Below are positions 27,810 to 39,253 of a stretch of DNA of 64,000 nt, one piece after another. How positions within the stretch are numbered: position 1 is the first letter of the stretch; every line of letters starts with the position of its first letter. The DNA lies in the NCBI GenBank assembly GCA_905250115.1, contig CAJNOI010000174.1, forward strand, positions 1 to 64,000, written 5' to 3'. Under the pieces are notes generated by a model, which was not told the origin of the DNA, did no database searches, and worked only from the letters and a program-made list of their open reading frames with translations. The position numbers were made by a program, and so were the translations under genes. This DNA comes from Adineta steineri. Lineage: Eukaryota; Rotifera; Eurotatoria; Adinetida; Adinetidae.

Positions 27810-28880
27810 TGTGTCGATCTGATTTTAGAATGAACAGTAAAATATTGTGATATGCTAGAATATTAAGAAAACACAAATGCTATACTATTAATTAGTCTTT
27901 CTCTCTTTTTCCATTTCTCTCTTATTTAACAACATATTAAGTAACAGTTTTAATTATACCTTCAAAATCAAATGTTACAAAAAAAAATAAAAGAAATAAA
28001 TAGGTAATTATTCATCGCAGATATAACAATAATTAGAAAAATAGTTTCTTGTTACTTTCAGTATATTGAACGTTGAATTTGATCTAAACTAACAAAAATG
28101 TATGAATACTCGTAATTGATAATCGGTAGAGACGGTGAAAAAAGAAAACGTATACTGTTGATTTAAATATCGGATATTTCTTCTTATGTCTACATACAAT
28201 ACAAAATCATAGAACTTCATTAATTCTCCGAAATAATGGAAAATATGTTAATAGCAACTATGAAATGATCTAGTTATATCCATTACACAGGTCTACAGAA
28301 GAGAAAAGTTATTCTGGGCTTGATGAATAATTTTTTTAACCAAATCCCTTATTTCAGACAAACAGTTCTGAATAAATATTGTTCTTTCAGAGTTTTTTAT
28401 ATAAAAACCCTTGATGTGCATAAAATAGTATAAAAGTGTAGTAAAAATAGTTTTATAACTGACTCAAATTATCTAAATTTATAATTTATCAAAATTAAAA
28501 ATATAATTACAAAAGCAAAAGACATTTGTTATGTGTGATCATAAAATGAAAAGAAAAGACTAATTTATCGATTAGATCAATCTATCGTATCTATGTATTC
28601 ATATGAAATAAACAATACGTCGACAATATTCTTAAATTAATTAACTAGACAACAATGATTTATAAACTTTTTTCAATTTTCTTTATTTCTTTTGCTTAAG
28701 ATTTATGTTCTCTTCTTCCCTCAACAAAAGAATATCAATTTCAAACAAAGAAATGGAAATACGATCTACTTACATAATTATATCTCATATGCATTTATCA
28801 TTCCCATAATTCAATTACTACAACAATTTCAAACAAAAAAAAACTCATCTTATCGATATTATGTTAGATTTTGACTTTAA
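27810..28880. other. Intergenic region upstream of the pentapeptide gene
   Basis: About 1.1 kb, strongly AT-rich, with no recognised gene. A 60-codon plus-strand frame (28692-28874) has no coding signature; an upstream exon of the next gene could be hidden here. Confidence 0.4.
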
Positions 28881-29607
28881 ATAAATGATATACGTCAATA
28901 TTGGAACAAAGGAAAAGAAAAGATACGCCTTTTGAATATATTCTTTTCAAGGCATGAACAAGTCATCGTCAATGCTTATGATTTACGGACTCAGATTATT
29001 TCCACACGTGTCTTTCTGGGTTTTCTCTTTGTTTCTCTATTTGTACTGGTTATTTATACATCTCAAGTACCCATCAACACGATAGTTACCATTCGTTCGC
29101 CTTCACTTGACCAATATTCACGTATATATTCTCAATATTCGCAATCGCTTTCATGTCCTTACACGACTATTTCTCTTACTTACGACCAATTTGTTAATGT
29201 GCGAGTAGCACGTTTTCATCAAATATGTCAAAGTGTATATGTTACAACAGCTTGGACATTGCTCATCGATGATTCACAACTGCATCACCGTATTTTCTTT
29301 GGAGATTTTCGTCAGTTAGGTGGCCGTTTCTTTCAAACATTAGCTTCATTCTGTGCTCTCTCTCAAGAACTAATCACAGAAGAATTAATCAAATTCAATG
29401 CAAGCCGTTTCGTGACTAACGATGTCATGGCATCNNNNNNNNNNNNNNNNNNNNNNNNNNNNNNNNNNNNNNNNNNNNNNNNNNNNNNNNNNNNNNNNNN
29501 NNNNNNNNNNNNNNNNNNNNNNNNNNNNNNNNNNCAGCTATATTAATCAACACCGTCAAATAACGTTTGAATCGGTCCTAAATAACACAAAATGTCCTTT
29601 TTTTTGA
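28881..29607 (+). pseudogene. Single-span membrane protein of unknown family, incomplete across an assembly gap
   Basis: The frame is open from 28881 (after an in-frame stop) to the gap at 29435. It has no in-frame ATG at its head, so it either starts in an unseen upstream exon or is broken at the 5' end. It encodes a short basic N-terminus, one membrane span (FLGFLFVSLFVLVIYTS), the block SPSLDQYSRIYSQYSQSLSC and a Cys-containing extracytoplasmic part (CPYTTISL, FHQICQSV, DFRQLGGRFFQTLASFCALS). This pattern resembles a multi-copy protein family that I have seen in bdelloid genomes; no function is known. After the gap a frame reads SYINQHRQITFESVLNN and stops soon, so the 3' part is truncated or misassembled. 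The choice between gene and pseudogene is open. Confidence 0.5.
29435..29534. other. Assembly gap (100 N)
   Basis: Exactly 100 Ns, the usual placeholder for a gap of unknown size. It interrupts the membrane-protein frame, so distances across it are unreliable. Confidence 0.99.
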
Positions 29608-30486
29608 TGAAATGAGTTTAACTAAAGAAAAGAAAATATTTATTTGAGACAAATATACTTACTGCTTATTTCAATATTGACGTGGATCCATATAAAGAAA
29701 AGAAAAACATTTATTTCAAATAATTACTAAGTCGCCAAAAATGTTTGGTCCGGGATGGGGTATAGTGCCAACAACAAATAATGTCAACATTAAGTTCTAT
29801 GTCAAATGAAAGTTCGTGAAAAATAGGATTAACTGGCATAGATGGTAACCGGATTAATAATTATAGACCGTAGAACTATTGTTGTTTGTAGAATTAACAT
29901 AGTACACGACTAATACAATTTTATTATGTTGATTCGCCTTTGTACTAAATCCATTAATAACCTTTTCTTTTTTTCTTTCTCTTTTCTTATCATTAGATTC
30001 CACTGCAATGATACAGTGAGTCCAATTATTGAGTGTGATGTAAGAGAATAGACACATCCACATCCTCACCCACCCTCAAGAAAATGATAAAGCTCCTACA
30101 ATACTTTCAAATCAGTAGCTATTTCTCATTCACTGATACAGTCCTTTTGTTCTAACAAATTTCTTGCGGCCATTTAACAACAAAACGATGTACGACAAAG
30201 AGAAGCAACATTCGCTTAAGGAATCATGTTTCTATTTCTATTTCATTTAATGATAAAGTATCGATAGCATATTGAATTACTGAAGTAATTGCATAGATAA
30301 GGCAAACAAAGTTGGAAAGAATAACTATAAAACGAAATCATTTCGTTCGATCGCAAACGTCGTTAAAAAATTTACTTGCACTGATCTGTCTCTAGCTCTG
30401 CACAACAGTATTTTAAAAAGTAACTGGTTGAAGCTTCTCATCGAGCCTTAACAAAAGTATACACACATTTTGCATGCTGAAAAAGA
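29608..30486. other. Intergenic region upstream of the ART-TPR gene
   Basis: About 0.9 kb with A-rich near-repeats (AAAGAAAAGAAAA at about 29627 and 29694) and one telomere-like foldback copy at 30031-30080. No coding exon is recognised. Confidence 0.5.
30031..30080. repeat. Telomere-like foldback element (copy E)
   Basis: The right arm ACATCCACATCCTCACCC, continuing with ACCCTCA, reads on the other strand as TGAGGG-TGGGTG-AGGATG-TGGATG. The left arm is weaker (GTGTGATGT). The central AGAGAATAG resembles the AT-rich loop of the other copies. Confidence 0.55.
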
Positions 30487-33474
30487 TTGGAAAATACGCC
30501 ATTGATGAGCTTATATTCAACATCAGATTATAAAAAGGACCAAATGAGTGGATCAAAATCCAACCCAAAAGCTTCTTTATCATTAAACACGATTATAACA
30601 CCATCGGATGTTATTCAACGAAGGCGACGAATGGTTCGAAATTATTCGATTCTTTGGTTAGATGAGTGTATGGATGAAGCAAACCGAGAATGTCAAAGTA
30701 TTTTGACACAATTGAAAACCAAAACAGATGATGTAAACGTCTTTAAGCAGCGAGACGAATGTATCGACGCTCTTACAGATGCTGAAGAAAACATCAAGTC
30801 TTTTCTCGTTCTTGAAAACACTATGGCTCAACAAATGATGCCGCTCATGAATGACATCCCTCAATTGCATAGTGTTTATATCCTTAGTAATATTAAATCC
30901 CAATATGAAGAATGGTCAACAAAATGGCAAAAAGTCAGGGGCGCTCATACTAACATCGATGATTTATGTAAAGTATTACAACTGCATATCAAGAAATGCA
31001 ATCAAGATTCGATTGCCATGAGTTTTATCACGGTAAATGAAATGACTTCAACTGATAATTCAAATCAATTAGAGCCAACATTTATGTATACTCAAATATT
31101 TAAGGAAATCATTCTTGATATGAAACATGATAAACAGGTCATCAAAGAGTTTACAGCTTATTGTCGACAACATGACTGTGGATCACCAACGAATATTGAT
31201 CAATTTGAAAACGAATACCATACTCAATCAGCTATTTGGTGGTATACTTCTCCCTCATTTATCTACTCTATGCTGAATTATGCTCTACGCTCGATGGAAG
31301 CCAACACAATTATTAATATGGGCTTTTTCATACATGATCTTCACCAACAAATTCAACAACTGCACCAACAACAATTTAGTAGTTATCACGATAAACCATT
31401 CATAGTTTACCGAGGACAAGGTCTATCCAAAGCAAATTTTGAAAAACTGCAAAAAACAAACGGTTCTTTACTGTCCTTCAATAACTTTTTATCCACTAGT
31501 ACGGAACAAGACATTTCCCTACTCTTTGCCAACTGTGCGTCAGACAACGTGGACATGATAGGCATTCTTTTCAAGATGTTAATTGATCCTCGTGTTAAAT
31601 CAGTGCCATTTGCTTCCATCAAGCAAACAAGCTATTATAACGAGGAAGAAGAAATTCTCTTCTCAATGCACACGGTCTTTCGAGTGGGTCACATTGAAAA
31701 AATTGACAATAACAATCAAGTTTATCAAGTTGAATTAGAATTAACGTCGGATGATGATCAACAACTACGATTACTTACAGATCGGATACGAGAAGAAGTT
31801 GGTGATAGTACTGGATGGAAAAGATTAGGTAACTTATTGCTTAAAATTGGTCAGTTTAATAAAGCTGAAGAACTTTATAACGTATTACTCGAACAAACAT
31901 CTGATGAGGATGAAAAAGTGCTTTATTATAATCAGCTGGGATTTGTCCAGTGGAATCAAGGTGATAATGAAAAGGCTATTTGGTATTACGAACAAGCGCT
32001 TGAAATTGAACAAAAAACGTGTCCTTCAAATCATGCTAGTTTCGCAACTTCGTACAACAGCATCGGTTTGGTTTATCATAGTATGGGAGAGTATTCGAAA
32101 GCACTTTCATTTTACCAACAAGCACTTGAAATTCGACAAAAAACTCTTCCTGCAAATCATTCTGATTTAGCACAGTCATACAACAACATCGGTGGTGTGT
32201 ATAACAGCATGGGAGAGTACTCGAAAACACTTTCATTTTACGAACAAGCACTTGAAACCTGTCAAAAAACTCTTCCTTCAAATCATCCTCATTTGGCTAC
32301 TTTATACAACAACATCGGCTTGGTGTATAAACAGATGGGAGAGTACTCGAAAGCACTTCCATATTGTGAAGACGCACTTGAAATTTGTCAAAAAACTCTT
32401 CCTTCAAATCATCCGTCATTAGCTACTTCATTCCACAGCATCGGTACTGTGTATGACAACATGGGAGAGTATTTGAAAGCACTTTCATTTCACGAACAAG
32501 CACTTGAAATTGATCACAACACTCTTCCTTCAAATCATCCTTCATTGGCTAATTCATACGATAACATCGGTTTCGTGTATAACAACATGGGAGAGTACTC
32601 GAAAGCACTCTCATTTTACGAAAAAACACTGGAAATTCGACAAAAAACTCTTCCTGTAAATCATCCTGATTTGGCTACTTCATACAACCACATCGGTTTG
32701 ATGTATAACAATGTGCAAGACTATTCGAAGGCACTTTCATTTTACGAAAAAGCACTTGAAATCTATCAAAAAACTCTTCCTTCAAATCATCCTCATTTGG
32801 CTATTTCATACAACAACATTGGCAGTGTATATAACACAATGGGGGAGTACTCGAAAGCACTTTTATCTCACGAACAAGCACTTGAAATTCGACAAAAAAC
32901 TCTTTCTTCAAATCATCCTGATTTAGCACAGTCATATAACAACATTGGTCTGGTGTATCACAACATGGGTGAGTCCTCGAAAGCACTTTTATCTCACGAA
33001 AACGCACTTGAAATCTATCAAAAAACTCTTCGTTCAAATCATCCTTTATTGGCTACTTCGTACAACAACATTGATTTGGTGTATTACAATATGAAAGACT
33101 ATTCGAAGGCTCTTCCATTTTACGAAAAAACACTTGAAATTGAACAAAAAGTACTTCGTTCAAATCATCCTGATTTGGCTAATTCATACAACAACATCGG
33201 CGCTGTGTATAACGGCATGGGAGAGTGCTCAAAAGCACTTCCATATTGCGAGAAAGCACTTGAAATTCAACAAAAAACTTTTCCTTCAAATCATCCTATA
33301 GTGGCTACTTCATACAACAACATCAGGGCTGTGTATAAAAGCATGAGAGAGTACTCGAAAGCACTTTCATATTATGAACGTGCTCTGAACATATGGCAGC
33401 ATGCATTACCTCCAACTCATTCTCATATAAAAGTGGTGAGGAACAATATTGAAATTGTAACAAAGAACTTATAA
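30487..33474 (+). CDS. ADP-ribosyltransferase (R-S-E type) fused to kinesin-light-chain-like TPR array
   Basis: One exon of 995 residues. Residues about 1-190 are unassigned and helical. Residues about 195-415 form a mono-ADP-ribosyltransferase domain with the expected motifs in order: the Arg in VYRGQG (about 307), the STS motif in FLSTSTE (about 335) and the catalytic E-x-E within YNEEEEILF (about 385). This R-S-E set predicts NAD+-dependent transfer of ADP-ribose to arginine; substrate unknown. Residues about 440-515 hold two divergent TPRs, then 11 tandem 42-residue TPRs (about 517-980) with consensus YNNIG.VY..MGEYSKAL.., ending in TLPSNHP. This is the kinesin-light-chain/NB-ARC type of TPR, which usually binds protein partners. 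The repeats are very similar at the DNA level. No signal peptide, so an intracellular protein is expected. Bdelloid genomes are rich in such combinations. Confidence 0.88.
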   Translation: MENTPLMSLYSTSDYKKDQMSGSKSNPKASLSLNTIITPSDVIQRRRRMVRNYSILWLDECMDEANRECQSILTQLKTKTDDVNVFKQRDECIDALTDAEENIKSFLVLENTMAQQMMPLMNDIPQLHSVYILSNIKSQYEEWSTKWQKVRGAHTNIDDLCKVLQLHIKKCNQDSIAMSFITVNEMTSTDNSNQLEPTFMYTQIFKEIILDMKHDKQVIKEFTAYCRQHDCGSPTNIDQFENEYHTQSAIWWYTSPSFIYSMLNYALRSMEANTIINMGFFIHDLHQQIQQLHQQQFSSYHDKPFIVYRGQGLSKANFEKLQKTNGSLLSFNNFLSTSTEQDISLLFANCASDNVDMIGILFKMLIDPRVKSVPFASIKQTSYYNEEEEILFSMHTVFRVGHIEKIDNNNQVYQVELELTSDDDQQLRLLTDRIREEVGDSTGWKRLGNLLLKIGQFNKAEELYNVLLEQTSDEDEKVLYYNQLGFVQWNQGDNEKAIWYYEQALEIEQKTCPSNHASFATSYNSIGLVYHSMGEYSKALSFYQQALEIRQKTLPANHSDLAQSYNNIGGVYNSMGEYSKTLSFYEQALETCQKTLPSNHPHLATLYNNIGLVYKQMGEYSKALPYCEDALEICQKTLPSNHPSLATSFHSIGTVYDNMGEYLKALSFHEQALEIDHNTLPSNHPSLANSYDNIGFVYNNMGEYSKALSFYEKTLEIRQKTLPVNHPDLATSYNHIGLMYNNVQDYSKALSFYEKALEIYQKTLPSNHPHLAISYNNIGSVYNTMGEYSKALLSHEQALEIRQKTLSSNHPDLAQSYNNIGLVYHNMGESSKALLSHENALEIYQKTLRSNHPLLATSYNNIDLVYYNMKDYSKALPFYEKTLEIEQKVLRSNHPDLANSYNNIGAVYNGMGECSKALPYCEKALEIQQKTFPSNHPIVATSYNNIRAVYKSMREYSKALSYYERALNIWQHALPPTHSHIKVVRNNIEIVTKNL
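32034..33440 (+). repeat. Eleven tandem 126-base repeats encoding TPR units
   Basis: Phrases such as TACAACAACATCGG, GAGTACTCGAAAGCACTT and CTTCAAATCATCC recur every 126 bases. The closeness at DNA level suggests recent duplication or ongoing homogenisation and makes this stretch prone to length change or misassembly. Confidence 0.9.
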
Positions 33475-34420
33475 AAAATAATTCATAAATAACAAGAGAT
33501 TTTGCTCACTTTTTTTTAATTTAATTCTACTTTTCAGTGGCCCGCGCGTGCGTACAAAGAACAACTTTGTAAATAATTAAAACGTAATGAACAGAGGCGA
33601 CTGATAAGATAATACGCACACATAAGAATATGCATAAATAGGCTTCTCAGAAATATTTACTTTCTTTACGAATGTTTTTTGCAACCAAATTAAGAAGAAA
33701 AAATATATAATACTTTAGATAATAGTCGTGAAGTAACAGCGAAAGAAAAAAGAAATCGAAAACAATAAAAATAGAATAACTTACGTGGAATTGAATTGCA
33801 TTGAATTGTTGTAGTGTTGAACAAGGCCTCCTATGATGAAAGGAGCTGAAAACAATCCGGTATATATCAATACATTATCAGCACATCGTCTAGTGAAATT
33901 TATTAATTAGTATTTATTATTGATGAGAAAAAAATGAAAAAAATAATCATTTATTGATAATGTGTTGGTGAATTCGGACATATTGAAGACGGCCTGAATT
34001 ATGATTTAAATCTTAATGAATAATCTGTTAAAATTCCTCGGCCTACGATTCAAACTAAGGGGGATATTGTTTGATGAGATCAACAAAGTAACATTTAAAA
34101 TGTTGATCAAAGTTTCGTATCACTAAGCCAGTATTTCTCCACATAACATTTGTATTTTATGAAAATGATTCAATGTTATTATCTACTGCCAATACATTTC
34201 TTTATATCATGTATGTGTGTGTATAATTGAATAGTTGAATTCAAGTCTCGAGTTTGACACAACGGACTTCTGTCCGAAATTTTAGAGAAAGAAGATGGTA
34301 AAATGTTTCGTAAGTTGAATAAGGTTATAAAATTTAAGAGTTTAAAAGAAATTTGACAGTTAAATATCTAATGATTAATTAATTATTATTGAGAAATAGA
34401 AAAACTAACAAATGGAATGT
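33475..34420. other. Intergenic region, convergent gene ends
   Basis: About 0.95 kb between the stop of the ART-TPR gene and the stop of the Ig-domain gene, which converge. It contains a small GC patch (GGCCCGCGCGTGCG at about 33540). No gene is recognised. Confidence 0.5.
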
Positions 34421-36142
34421 TTAAAACAATTGAATAAACAATAGAAACAATATAAAATGGAATGTATAAAAACATGAAAATATCTTATTGCTTGATGATA
34501 GTTGAGTATAAATTCTTTTACATCCTTTATTATCTCGATGTGTAATAAATTGTTGGCAATCAGGTGTTTCTAAAGAGATAAAAAACAATTTGATTATTTA
34601 ATAAATAAATAAATAATTTATCCCTTACGATAAAGTGTAATTTTTCCAAATTCAGATGGAAAACCAGGTGATGTTGCATTAATATAATAATGACCTAAAT
34701 CAGCTTGTTCAACATTAATTATTGTCAAACGTGATAGAATACAATCAGTACAAATTGACATTTCTGGTATTGTAGCTTCAATTAAATATTTTTGTGAATT
34801 CCAAATATCTGTATCATATTTCATATTTGGTAAACCAGCACTTCGTTCTTTACGCCAACTGAAAAATAAATAAAAATTAACATAATTAACAACAGCAAAA
34901 TTGAAATCTTACGAAATTTTTGGTGGTGGATAACCATACACATAACATTCCATATAAACATCAACTTGAAAATCGGTTGCTTGACCAACTTCACGTTGAC
35001 AATAAATATATGGACGAACTAAAACAATAATCCATTTATGATTGAGATTTCATTATCTATATATATTCAAACTTACATCTTACTGAAAGTTTCAATGTCC
35101 ATTCACTACCAAAACCAACTAGATTACTAGCTAGAAATACAAACAAAGAATATTGATTTCATTTTAATTCATAATCTCTACAAACCAAGACATTTATAAA
35201 TTCCAGTATCTTTACTCGATACATGATATAATTGTAATTGAGATCCCTGAGATGAAATATTTATATTAAGTAGAAATAAATTTTAGAAAATCACATACCA
35301 CTTGTCGAATATAACCTGAAGTTAAAGGTCGTGCATCTGCTTTTTGCCATTCGATTTTTGGAGTCGGATATCCTAAACGAAAAAATTAATTAGATTTTCT
35401 TATTTTTCATTTAAAAATAACAAACCTTGTGCATTGCATATAAGTGTAACAGAGTCTCCATCACTGACTTCAATATCTTTTGTTGATGATTCAAGAACAA
35501 CAGGTTCACCTAATTAAAAAAACTTCAATTTTTTTTATTATAAATATGTATTAACTTACTAATCACATTAAGAAAACGTGTTAAATATACATCTCGTAAA
35601 TTTGTGTCAGTTAAACGACCTAAATTCATAATTAGATATTCAAAAAAAAGTTTTTTTTTGTAAAATTAATTTACATGTTAAATTTCCAATATCATCTCGA
35701 TCAAGTGGATCAAATATTAAATACCAATCCGGTGAATCAGTACCATGTATAGCTTGTAAACGAGGTATTGGTTGATTAAATTGTAAAACATCAGTATCAA
35801 CAGCTAATGTAAAATTTTTTCCATCATTAAATCTTTCTAATGACCATTCAACCTAAATATATTAGACAAATTAATTTTATCCAATGAATTGTAGCGAGAT
35901 GATTACTTCTTATAATCACTTAATCTTTAACTTACGTGACGTTTATCATTAGGTGTTAAGCCAACTAGAGTACATTTTGCGACCAATTTCTCTCCAGCTC
36001 GTGGTGCAATTGGATCAAAAATAATTCCATCTTTATCTCGCATATCAAATCGTGGCATTGTTTCGGCATTAATAGATAAAATTGATATAAATAATAAATA
36101 TCCTATTTGGAAAGAGCCGGGAAAATGAGATTTTGTTTTCAT
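34421..36142 (-). CDS. Secreted/GPI-anchored immunoglobulin-domain protein
   Basis: The start at 36142 (MKTKSHFPGSFQIGYLLFIS) gives a clear signal peptide ending near INAET; an ATG farther upstream is less likely because TTGTTTTTAG at 36151 looks like an acceptor. About eight short exons encode three Ig-like domains. Domain 1 has KCTLVGL, VEWSLERFNDG and DRDDIGNLTC. Domain 2 has VTLICNAQGYPTPKIEWQKA and SSKDTGIYKCLASNLVG. Domain 3 has VYMECYVYGYPPPKISWRK and VEQADLGHYYINATSPG; its second Cys is replaced. The last exon encodes DNKGCKRIYTQ and a hydrophobic end (CFYTFHFILFLLFIQLF), suggesting a GPI signal or terminal anchor. It resembles invertebrate neural adhesion proteins such as lachesin or amalgam, but I cannot name an orthologue. 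Role in cell adhesion inferred. Confidence 0.85.
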
Positions 36143-36463
36143 GTTTTGACCTAAAAACAATGTGAGATGTCGTTCCTTTGATTGATAATTTGTCGCCAGA
36201 ACTGGACAAAGGATGACCGATCGAATGACCAATGGTCATATGAATAATTTTTTAATTTTTAATAAAAAATAATCATTTTTTTTCGTTTTATTTTATTTTA
36301 ATTTACAGATTAAAAAATTCTTGCACATATTAGTTTAACTTGAGCGACATCTTTTTCATCATTTCACTAGCTTTTATTTTTAACTAATCAAATAATATTA
36401 TTTTCTCATATCATATCCATTTCAGAAAAAAACTTTCTCTTATAATTTCAGAAAATCTCAATA
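36143..36463. promoter_or_regulatory. Divergent intergenic promoter region
   Basis: The Ig-domain gene (minus) and TBC1D13 (plus) start only 321 bases apart, so both promoters must lie here or overlap. Each start is preceded by a T-rich AG acceptor (36152-36151 on the minus strand and 36450-36451 on the plus strand). Confidence 0.6.
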
Positions 36464-38876
36464 ATGGCAATATATCAAAAAACGTAAGAATTAATATCGA
36501 TTAAAATCTTTCTATTTCTAACTATTTTAAGAGTTGAACAATTCGAAACATTACTTAAATGTGATATAATTGATTTAAAAAGACTTAAAATACTTGCCTT
36601 CAATGGTAAATATCTTCATTAAAAATTCAATTTTGTATTCATTTAGAATTTTCTTCTATTAGGGTGTCCAGCAGAGAATGGCATTCGTAGTTTAACATGG
36701 AAGGTAATATTTCATTGAATACTTTATTCAATAAATACTTCTTTTTAAATCAGGTATTACTCAATTATCTTGTACTCGATCGAACTAAATGGTCATCACA
36801 TTTGAGTAAACAACGGTACGAAAAATATAGATTAAAAATCAATTTTTGTATTCTAATAAAAATTTGTTTGTCTCTCTAGGGAATTGTATCGTGGTTATAT
36901 TCGTGAAACTATTATAAAACCAGGTCTTACACCAACAACCGAAGCTGATTTCGTTGACCATGTTCGTTTTTACTTGAAAACAAAAAAAAACGATTCTATT
37001 TTATTCATATATTTTCAGCCATTAAATTCTGCACCGGATAGTTCATGGGCTGTTTATTTTAAAGAAAATGAAGTTCTATTACAAATTGACAAAGATGTTC
37101 GGTTAGTTTTATTTTCTAAAGAAAACCATATATTGTTTTTTTGTTATTTCAACTAGACGTCTCTGTCCAGATTTATCATTTTTTCAACGTGAAACTGATT
37201 ATCCATGTTCCGAAATCTTAAATCAAGAAGCGGGTTTTGAAAGTTTACGTAAACGTATTGTTTCAACAGCACTTAAAGTTGAATCTCAATCCCAATCACG
37301 TTTAACTGGTCGATTAGAATTCGAATATCAAAATAAAAAGAGTCATTCCTCAACATCATACGACGATAATGAATATCAATTATTACCCGACGGACATGAA
37401 GCGCACTGGGAAGTTGTTGAAAGAATTTTATTTGTCTTTTCAAAACTTAATTCAGGACAAAGTTATGTACAAGGAATGAATGAAATTATTGGACCGATTT
37501 ATTATACATTTGCAACAGATCCAAATTTAGAATGGAGAGGTACAAAAAACAGTTTTATATCTAGATTCGACTTAGGAGAATATTTGTTTGATATAACAAA
37601 ATATGGGAAATTATTAATCGGTCAGTAAAATAGATGAAATGATCTGTATTTAGATTATCACTCTTGTAAACAGAAGACTAGTAAAAATCCGATTTTAATC
37701 GATCAAAATAGGATAATATTAATGAATTTCAGTATTTTGCTCTTTTTATATAAATATTTACTAATTTTTAGAGTCGAGGAGTCCAAAGAGATATTGAGCA
37801 CCTCAATTCGCAGCACAAATCTCAGAAAAACGCATTTTATGAGCATCGGTACTAAAGTTCATTTTTATAAAATTATTTTATTTTAATTGAAAACATAGTG
37901 AAAATCAAAATCTCTTTAATCCTCTTTTTAAATGAGTGATAATCGGAATACTGACCAACTAAGCTTTTTACTGCTCATTTCAGTTATTCTATTGGCCGAT
38001 TAAATGATAGAAGACATAACAAGTAAAAGATGTAGAAATATTAGGGATAATCTGATGAGCTTATTTCTTTGAAGCCACCGGAAGTGAGAATCTTTGAAGT
38101 AGCTCGGCACGATCGTTGTTGTAGCTGTGGGTGGGTGAGGATATATAGTTACGGACTATTCTTCCTCCACACCCACCCTCAAGATTCGTTGTTTTGTCTT
38201 ATCTTTATTTTTGAATGATTGCTTTTTATACATTTCCGTTGACACACAATCAAGAAGTTAAATAAATGCATTGTTTATTGACGTAATGGTTTTTTTGTCT
38301 AGAACATGCTGAAGCTGATGCATTTTATTGTTTTACAAATTTAATGATACATATTCGAGATAATTTTATGAAAATTTATGATCATTCGGAATTTGGTATA
38401 CTTGTTCGTATGCAAAGATTTTTGATGTTATTAAAAAAAACTGATCATGATATTCATTATTTATTTGAAAAACAAAAATTAAAACCAGAATTTTATGCAT
38501 TTCGTTGGTTAACATTATTATTATCACAAGAATTTCGTTTACCTGATGTTTTACGTATCTGGGATTCATTATTTGCTGATCAAGAAAGAAATTTTGAATT
38601 TCTTCTTTATATTTGCTGTGCTATGATTGTGTATATATATAATAGATAATTTAAAAAAACCGTATTTTATTTAAATATATTTTAGTCTTCAACGAACTCG
38701 CCTTTTAACTGGATCTGAATCACAAAATATCAAATTATTACAAGTTTGAAAATATAAATTTAAATTATTTCATATTAATTTTATCTTCTAGAATTATCCA
38801 CAAGATATTGATGTATATCAAATTTTAGAAAAAGCAGTTGAACTCAAACGCCTTTATCTTTTATAATAGATATCTC
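36464..38876 (+). CDS. TBC1D13: TBC-domain Rab GTPase-activating protein, TBC1D13-like
   Basis: TBC1D13 stimulates GTP hydrolysis by Rab35 in vertebrates. The protein starts MAIYQKTVEQFETLLKCDII. Ten or so exons follow in frame: CPAENGIRSLTWK, LLNYLVLDRTKWSSHL, LYRGYIRETIIKPG and SAPDSSWAVYFKENEVLLQI. The two catalytic fingers are intact: the Arg finger in IDKDVRR (about 37090-37160) and the Gln finger in YVQGMNEIIGPIYY (about 37465). After a 0.76 kb intron the large exon at 38303-38631 gives FYCFTNLMIHIRDNF and FYAFRWLTLLLSQEF, and the last exon ends NYPQDIDVYQILEKAVELKRLYLL. The set of motifs and the C-terminus match TBC1D13. A poly(A) signal AATAAA lies at 38898. SMYD5 follows 377 bases downstream. 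Confidence 0.93.
38126..38181. repeat. Telomere-like foldback element (copy A), in a TBC1D13 intron
   Basis: Left arm TGTGGGTGGGTGAGG (38126-38140) and right arm CCTCCACACCCACCCTCA (38164-38181) pair around a short AT-rich loop (ATATATAG..CTATTCTT). The right arm read on the other strand is TGAGGG-TGGGTG-TGGAGG. Confidence 0.75.
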
Positions 38877-39253
38877 ATTTTTTTCTCTCTCTCTCTCAAT
38901 AAAGAAAGTCTTATTTTTGTTGTTATTGTGACTATGTTGTGATTGTAAAGTGTATTCGTTAATTTTTGTTCAGATATAAAACAAAATTCAATATTTATTT
39001 CTTCTTCGCGTATTTAATTAGTTCTTAAGGTATATTCATAATCATATATATCACGTGCAATATAAAAAGAGTTGATCTGATTATTTTGCATGACGATAAG
39101 AATAATTATGTGATTATATACTATTGATATGTCTTTAGTCATTCTTCGGTATTTTTTTGTAATTCTTTACTTTAATTTTATCAGATATAAATAATAATAT
39201 TCTAATAACAAAAAATTTTTTCCATCACACAATGATCTCAATTATGTTTCTAG
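38877..39253. other. Short spacer between TBC1D13 and SMYD5
   Basis: This 377-base spacer contains the poly(A) signal of TBC1D13 (38898-38903) and ends in TGTTTCTAG immediately before the SMYD5 ATG. I see no separate promoter element, but this cannot be excluded. Confidence 0.55.

Noticed and set aside
31407..33037. Several frames of 70-107 codons on both strands within the ART-TPR gene
   Set aside because: All are shadows of the 995-codon frame created by its 126-base repeats.
36143..36232. Upstream ATG at 36232 as the start of the Ig-domain protein
   Set aside because: The extension is not hydrophobic and an acceptor-like TTGTTTTTAG lies just before the ATG at 36142, which begins a proper signal peptide.
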